Source of the DNA: a virus
Length of the DNA stretch: 64,000 bases
Reading direction: 5' to 3' (one strand)
Virus record (IMG/VR): IMGVR_UViG_3300030419_006105
Coordinates: 52,367-116,366 of that record
Part shown: in pieces, positions 61,083-64,000 of the stretch
Numbering within the stretch: the first letter of the stretch is position 1
How the letters are laid out: each line of letters begins with the position of its first letter
Translations under genes and position numbers: made by a program
Notes under the pieces: model-generated
Seen by the model: the letters and a program-made list of their open reading frames with translations, nothing else
What the model was told of the DNA's origin: nothing
Database searches by the model: none

Positions 61083-62108
61083 TTAACCAGCTATCATAAT
61101 TTCTGGTTCTTTGACAATTGGCTTCTTAAATCTGTCAGTACCAGTTAGCAGATTTAATGCACGGCGCTTGAATCGATCCATCTGACCACCTGGAGTGCTC
61201 AAACTACCAATTCGGTTCTGGATGTACTCATGATTCTTATTCTCAATAGCATTTGCCATCCGAGTTGCATGCTGATGATGATCAACATATTCAGTCACTG
61301 CATTAAATGCATCCCAGCGTGACTTACCAAGGTTACCAGCACCTCGTGAGAACAATGCCGCAATATCATTGTGACGATTAATTGTACGCTCATCTTCTGT
61401 ATCTTTCATCGGATATAATTGACCGAGGAAGTTGTACAACTCTTCCTTAGAAATTGCCTTACTATCAAGCTTAGCAAAATCAGTGTACATGTTCTTCAAG
61501 CTATTAATATTCTTAGCGAAGATTTCCTTAACTGTGTCCAATCGCTTCTCCCAATTAGCAAAATGCTGGATTCGATAATCACGAGTAGACTCTTTAGTCA
61601 TCGCAACAAACTGATTATTACATGCACCTCGCATTGACGTCGGGAAGATACAATTAGACACAATACCATCCTGACCAATCAACATTGTAAGCATGGAATT
61701 AATCTTATCACCCTTACGATTAGGAATCTCAAATGTATAATCTTTTGGCAATTGTGCCTGTACCCAAATCCGACTACCACCACGCATAACACCAGCAGCC
61801 TTATAATCTGCTCCATACATTTTACGAACCTCGTCAAATGCATCAATTAATTCATGATTCTGAATCGGTGCATACTTACGACCAGTAACAGCGTAAACCT
61901 GACCAGTCTTATTATTACGCAATCCGTAAAACCTGTCGAAATTGTCGTTTCCGGTGGCTTCTCCTAGATTGACCTGCTCTACCTCGAAATCTAGACCAGC
62001 TTTACTATAAAGCTCATCTTTACTTGAGATCTGATGAACACCTTCTACTGCTATTGCTGAGTGTTCGTTAATATCCTGTAATGCTACGTTTCTGTCGTTA
62101 ACTCTCAT
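61083..62108 (-). CDS. DUF932 / TIGR03299-type phage protein
   Basis: 341 aa. The opening VQGVH-like region and YAPIQNHELIDAFDEVRKM, then GSRIWVQAQLP, GQDGIVSNCIFPTSMRGACNNQF and the late LGKSRWDAFNAVTEYVDHH are the signature of the phage/plasmid DUF932 family (TIGR03299). Function unknown; members occur in mobile elements and phages. A strong sigma70-type promoter (TTGATA-N17-TATAAT) ends 9 nt before the ATG and a strong terminator follows, so it is an independent early unit. Codon use looks less A/T-biased than neighbours. Confidence 0.85.
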   Translation of the reverse strand: MRVNDRNVALQDINEHSAIAVEGVHQISSKDELYSKAGLDFEVEQVNLGEATGNDNFDRFYGLRNNKTGQVYAVTGRKYAPIQNHELIDAFDEVRKMYGADYKAAGVMRGGSRIWVQAQLPKDYTFEIPNRKGDKINSMLTMLIGQDGIVSNCIFPTSMRGACNNQFVAMTKESTRDYRIQHFANWEKRLDTVKEIFAKNINSLKNMYTDFAKLDSKAISKEELYNFLGQLYPMKDTEDERTINRHNDIAALFSRGAGNLGKSRWDAFNAVTEYVDHHQHATRMANAIENKNHEYIQNRIGSLSTPGGQMDRFKRRALNLLTGTDRFKKPIVKEPEIMIAG

Positions 62109-62146
62109 AACTCGTTTATTATAGACTGTCTCTTATTCTTTATCAA
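62109..62146 (-). promoter_or_regulatory. Sigma70-type promoter before DUF932 gene
   Basis: Minus strand: TTGATA (62146-62141), 17 nt, TATAAT (62123-62118), 9 nt, ATG at 62108. The best early promoter in the window; leader of about 3 nt expected. It overlaps the end of the 35-aa gene. Confidence 0.75.
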
Positions 62147-62240
62147 CTACTTTCTTCCGGATATATGAGCCTTTACCCTTTCGAGGCTTGTGAACTCGAG
62201 TTCCTGTATTGAACTTGATTATTACTCTTGGCTTTTTCAT
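62133..62240 (-). CDS. Basic 35-aa peptide
   Basis: ATG at 62240 to TAA at 62133-62135: opens MKKPRVIIKFNTGTRVH, then KPRKGKGSYIRKKVV. Small proteins with a K-x-N-T-G-T-x-V/T-H start occur in T4-like phages by my memory. A competing frame (42 aa from ATG at 62301 to about 62173) overlaps it, so the exact gene is uncertain. Confidence 0.5.
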   Translation of the reverse strand: MKKPRVIIKFNTGTRVHKPRKGKGSYIRKKVVDKE

Positions 62241-62332
62241 TTTTCCGGAACTTAATCTGAAGTTTATTCTGATTAACCATTATTCGCATTTTTACTGCCA
62301 TAACTTCGATTATTATAGGTATTTATAATGAG

Positions 62333-62350
62333 ACAGTCAAGTCTTTTGTT
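62333..62350. repeat. 18-bp direct repeat, copy 1
   Basis: ACAGTCAAGTCTTTTGTT, identical to 62895-62912; includes the stop codon of the nuclease candidate. Sequence to the left also resembles that left of copy 2 (an A/T-rich stretch ending in TGAG). Confidence 0.85.
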
Positions 62351-62840
62351 TTGGATACTCCAAAATTTGATATTCTAAAAGTAACTTAGTGTTATTTATT
62401 TTTTGTCTATCGTATTTATTGTATGTACCACTCCAATGAAATTCTCCGGCGCAGAAGTCAGCACGACCATACCACTCATCATGCGGTATTATAAAGTGCA
62501 TATTATTTAATATATCAATTATTGTCATATAATCGAATAAATTTCTCTTATTTTTATTACATGAATTAATTCGCAAGTATCCTTCTTTTCCGTTTTTATC
62601 TTTTTGCCGATAACTAGTAGATTTGACCTCGTATTTTTTACCGTTAATTATTCCGTCATATCCTGGAGCGTCGCAAAATTCTCCATTATAATAATCAAAG
62701 AATTGACGTTCAACTATGTGACCTTGTAAAATATTGTCTTTTTTTATTTTCATATCAAAATCCGGTAAACGCGGATCTCGCAAAAATAATGTTTCAGGAC
62801 GCTCTTTACAACGATTAATGATAGAGTTTATATCAAACAT
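62337..62840 (-). CDS. PD-(D/E)XK nuclease candidate flanked by an 18-bp direct repeat
   Basis: 167 aa. PGYDGIINGKKYEVKST puts Asp62, Glu71 and Lys73 in the PD-(D/E)XK order; Glu44 in a preceding helix (HIVERQFFDYY) is a further possible ligand. Size and motif suit a small phage restriction-like or mobile endonuclease. The gene lies between two 18-bp direct repeats (62333-62350 and 62895-62912), each covering the QKT-stop end of a gene, which suggests cassette-like gain. Its own last residues are PKQKT. Substrate unknown. Confidence 0.55.
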   Translation of the reverse strand: MFDINSIINRCKERPETLFLRDPRLPDFDMKIKKDNILQGHIVERQFFDYYNGEFCDAPGYDGIINGKKYEVKSTSYRQKDKNGKEGYLRINSCNKNKRNLFDYMTIIDILNNMHFIIPHDEWYGRADFCAGEFHWSGTYNKYDRQKINNTKLLLEYQILEYPKQKT

Positions 62841-62894
62841 ATTTTTTTAGCTACCGTTTAGAAGCTAACGATAATCATAGGGTCATTTTGAGTA

Positions 62895-62912
62895 ACAGTC
62901 AAGTCTTTTGTT
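62895..62912. repeat. 18-bp direct repeat, copy 2
   Basis: Identical to 62333-62350, 562 bp away; includes the stop codon of the 89-aa gene. Confidence 0.85.
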
Positions 62913-63168
62913 CCGGCAATGCTTTCGGTCGAATTATATCTGAATTTTCGTTGATATTGCAACACACCCGGCCAATAAATTTTCTGGCTTCGGCAATGGC
63001 TTTATCATTGATCTTCCGGACATCTTCCGGTTCGTTACAGGTGGTGAGTTCTGTACCATGATATATTAGCATATTTGCTAATTCCATATAAAAGCACTTA
63101 TAATCGTACTTATTTTGTGACTTTGAAGGCATCGAGTAATAATTGTAATGTGTCTTTTTCAACTTCAA
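62899..63168 (-). CDS. Hypothetical protein, up to 89 aa
   Basis: Mostly helical (CFYMELANMLIYHGTEL, INDKAIAEARKFIGRV), with three cysteines. The ATG at 63168 would overlap the upstream gene by 59 bp; an internal ATG at 63132 (MPSKSQNKYD) overlaps by 23 bp and is equally credible. Ends PEQKT, sharing its stop region with the repeat. Not recognised. Confidence 0.45.
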   Translation of the reverse strand: MKLKKTHYNYYSMPSKSQNKYDYKCFYMELANMLIYHGTELTTCNEPEDVRKINDKAIAEARKFIGRVCCNINENSDIIRPKALPEQKT

Positions 63169-63619
63169 CTATGACTTCAGGTTCAGCTGCTGCCGTAATA
63201 CCTTCTGAGTCATAATCCCCATATATGTCATCACCATCTTCTTCGAATATACTAGGATCTAATACTTTCGGGGCTTTTGTATTAGCAGACTCTAATATAT
63301 TTTGTTTCTTTATATCTAAAACTATTAAATTAAGTAGTTGGTTAACAACTGTGTCTTTCTTTGCCCTTGCTAAGAAGTCTGTACAATCTGCCTTCGTGAA
63401 TACACCTTCTAGCATTGCAATAGGGTTTTTAATCTGTGAGTATATTAAATGAGGTAAATATAGCTCTGCAACCTTCGCGCAGTCTCTTATAACATAATAA
63501 GCGGATTTCTTAAGTATTTTTACTCCTGTATCCGGCTCTTTTGCTGCTTTCTTAGCAGCTCGTAAGAGTTTAGCTTCTTTATTTTTAGACTCTTTGAGAA
63601 TCTTTTCTTCGAAAGTCAC
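63110..63619 (-). CDS. Hypothetical protein, 169 aa (GTG start)
   Basis: Starts with GTG at 63619, exactly 5 nt after a late box TAAATA (minus, 63630-63625). Lys/Ala-rich N-terminal helix (ILKESKNKEAKLLRAAKKAAK), a helical core (AKVAELYLPHLIYSQIKN), then an acidic tail (FEEDGDDIYGDYDSEG). The spacing fixes the start. Function unknown. Confidence 0.6.
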   Translation of the reverse strand: MTFEEKILKESKNKEAKLLRAAKKAAKEPDTGVKILKKSAYYVIRDCAKVAELYLPHLIYSQIKNPIAMLEGVFTKADCTDFLARAKKDTVVNQLLNLIVLDIKKQNILESANTKAPKVLDPSIFEEDGDDIYGDYDSEGITAAAEPEVIVEVEKDTLQLLLDAFKVTK

Positions 63620-63630
63620 GTAATTATTTA
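63620..63630 (-). promoter_or_regulatory. Late box before the GTG-start gene
   Basis: Minus TAAATA at 63630-63625 in the form TAAATAATTA, 5 nt before GTG. Confidence 0.6.
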
Positions 63631-63737
63631 GTCCTTAGTCGAGACTTAATCCAACGATAATAGTAACTAATATACAATCTCCAATTTTTTATTCGCCACT
63701 TCCATCCGTTAATGGCTAATTGTACGAAAAAGTTCAA
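63624..63737 (-). CDS. Possible 37-aa basic aromatic peptide (TTG start)
   Basis: TTG at 63737 overlaps the TGA of the upstream gene (TTGA). The peptide opens LNFFVQLAINGWKWRIKNW and ends KSRLRTK: Trp/Tyr/Arg-rich and amphipathic. Its stop lies in the next late box. The start codon is weak, so it may be chance. Confidence 0.3.
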   Translation of the reverse strand: MNFFVQLAINGWKWRIKNWRLYISYYYRWIKSRLRTK

Positions 63738-63967
63738 GGTACCTCTATTAAATAGATTGAATCATTCGTCTCTGCGTTTAAGCTACGCAAATACAACATG
63801 TATTCATCTCTCTCTTCTCTCGTAAGATTATCATGTAAACTTAACTTGTTTTGTATTATCCTATTTGCTTTAGCTTCTACTGGCTCTTCTATCGAATATA
63901 CAATAATACCAATTATAATTAATACAAATAATAATAGCGTCTTACTTATTTCTCTTATCAATATCAT
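63734..63967 (-). CDS. Small single-TM protein, 77 aa
   Basis: Hydrophobic helix at about 9-25 (TLLLFVLIIIGIIVYSI), then a charged helical region (KANRIIQNKLSLHDNLTREERDEYMLYLRSL). One-pass membrane protein with a cytoplasmic or periplasmic helical domain; topology not clear. Could be a spanin-like or superinfection protein, but nothing shows that. Confidence 0.5.
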   Translation of the reverse strand: MILIREISKTLLLFVLIIIGIIVYSIEEPVEAKANRIIQNKLSLHDNLTREERDEYMLYLRSLNAETNDSIYLIEVP

Positions 63968-64000
63968 AAAAAAAACTACATACCATACAAAACAACGCTA

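Noticed and set aside
62150-63035. Repeated TTCCGG hexamers in the minus-strand early region
   Set aside because: Five or so copies in about 1 kb are noticeable in AT-rich DNA but lie partly in coding sequence at irregular spacing; without a count over the genome this is not evidence of a site.
20720-63630. Bacteroidetes-type promoters (TTTG / TAnnTTTG) as an explanation of the boxes before starts
   Set aside because: The recurring boxes are TAAATA and, for early genes, TTGnnn plus TATAnT. TAnnTTTG does not recur at these positions.
1-64000. tRNA genes
   Set aside because: I saw no clover-leaf with a TTC-loop and CCA-type end in the few intergenic gaps. A covariance-model scan would be needed to be sure.
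1-64000. CRISPR arrays, insertion sequences or transposase genes
   Set aside because: No regularly spaced repeats and no transposase-like frames. The only clear repeat is the 18-bp pair near 62.3/62.9 kb.

Overview
The window is a piece of a strongly A+T-rich, tightly packed T4-like contractile-tailed phage genome (myovirus, probably marine). The evidence is a nearly complete T4-type core: recombination nuclease gp47/gp46, family B polymerase gp43, UvsX, DnaB-type helicase gp41, loader gp59, ssDNA-binding gp32, clamp gp45, primase gp61, FEN-type RNase H, clamp loader gp44, both terminase subunits, neck gp14, sheath gp18, tube gp19, hub/tape-measure gp29, tube cap gp48, and wedge proteins gp53, gp25 and gp6. 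The sequence is a fragment: it starts inside gp47, and major capsid, portal, prohead protease and sigma-factor genes are not in it.

Layout: 1-20.7 kb (+) is replication/recombination, interrupted by a QueC / GMP-reductase-like / class II glutamine amidotransferase trio, two glycosyltransferases, two dTDP-sugar genes (RmlD-like, RmlB) and a DHH phosphoesterase. 20.7-24.8 kb holds small virion or assembly genes on both strands, including gp14 and an acidic protein with an internal promoter and start. 24.8-27.1 kb (+) has the large terminase and an extra tail-tube-like protein. 27.1-29.6 kb (-) is an accessory island: RmlA, a 4Fe-4S ferredoxin, two tiny membrane peptides (32 and 28 aa), and an exported-looking HXXSHH/DUF1552 protein. 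29.7-40.7 kb (+) is the tail and baseplate hub. 40.7-43.2 kb is a mixed island: small terminase and one hypothetical on the minus strand, dUTPase and clamp loader on the plus strand. 43.2-60.2 kb (+) is baseplate wedge plus very large fibre/adhesin genes with several carbohydrate-binding-type folds. 60.2-64 kb (-) is mostly early or accessory genes, including a DUF932 protein, a PD-(D/E)XK nuclease candidate and a zincin-like protein.

Regulation is unusually easy to read. Many genes, especially on the virion side, have a T4-late-like TAAATA box exactly 5-7 nt before the start codon, and several replication or early genes have a sigma70-type -35/-10 pair with the -10 box 6-9 nt before the start. 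Both arrangements put the expected transcription start on or within a few bases of the start codon, so I infer widespread leaderless mRNAs. Only the sheath gene and one internal start at 24356 clearly combine the late box with a Shine-Dalgarno (AAAGG). All six convergent gene pairs overlap at their 3' ends.

Host: not determinable from this window alone. The HXXSHH/DUF1552 protein and the style of the ferredoxin point, by my memory of those families, to the Planctomycetes-Verrucomicrobia group as gene source and perhaps host. That is inference. The best candidate for an undescribed system is the ferredoxin / two micro-membrane-peptide / exported HXXSHH cassette; second is the split QueC-amidotransferase-GMP reductase trio, which could make or support 7-deazaguanine DNA modification.
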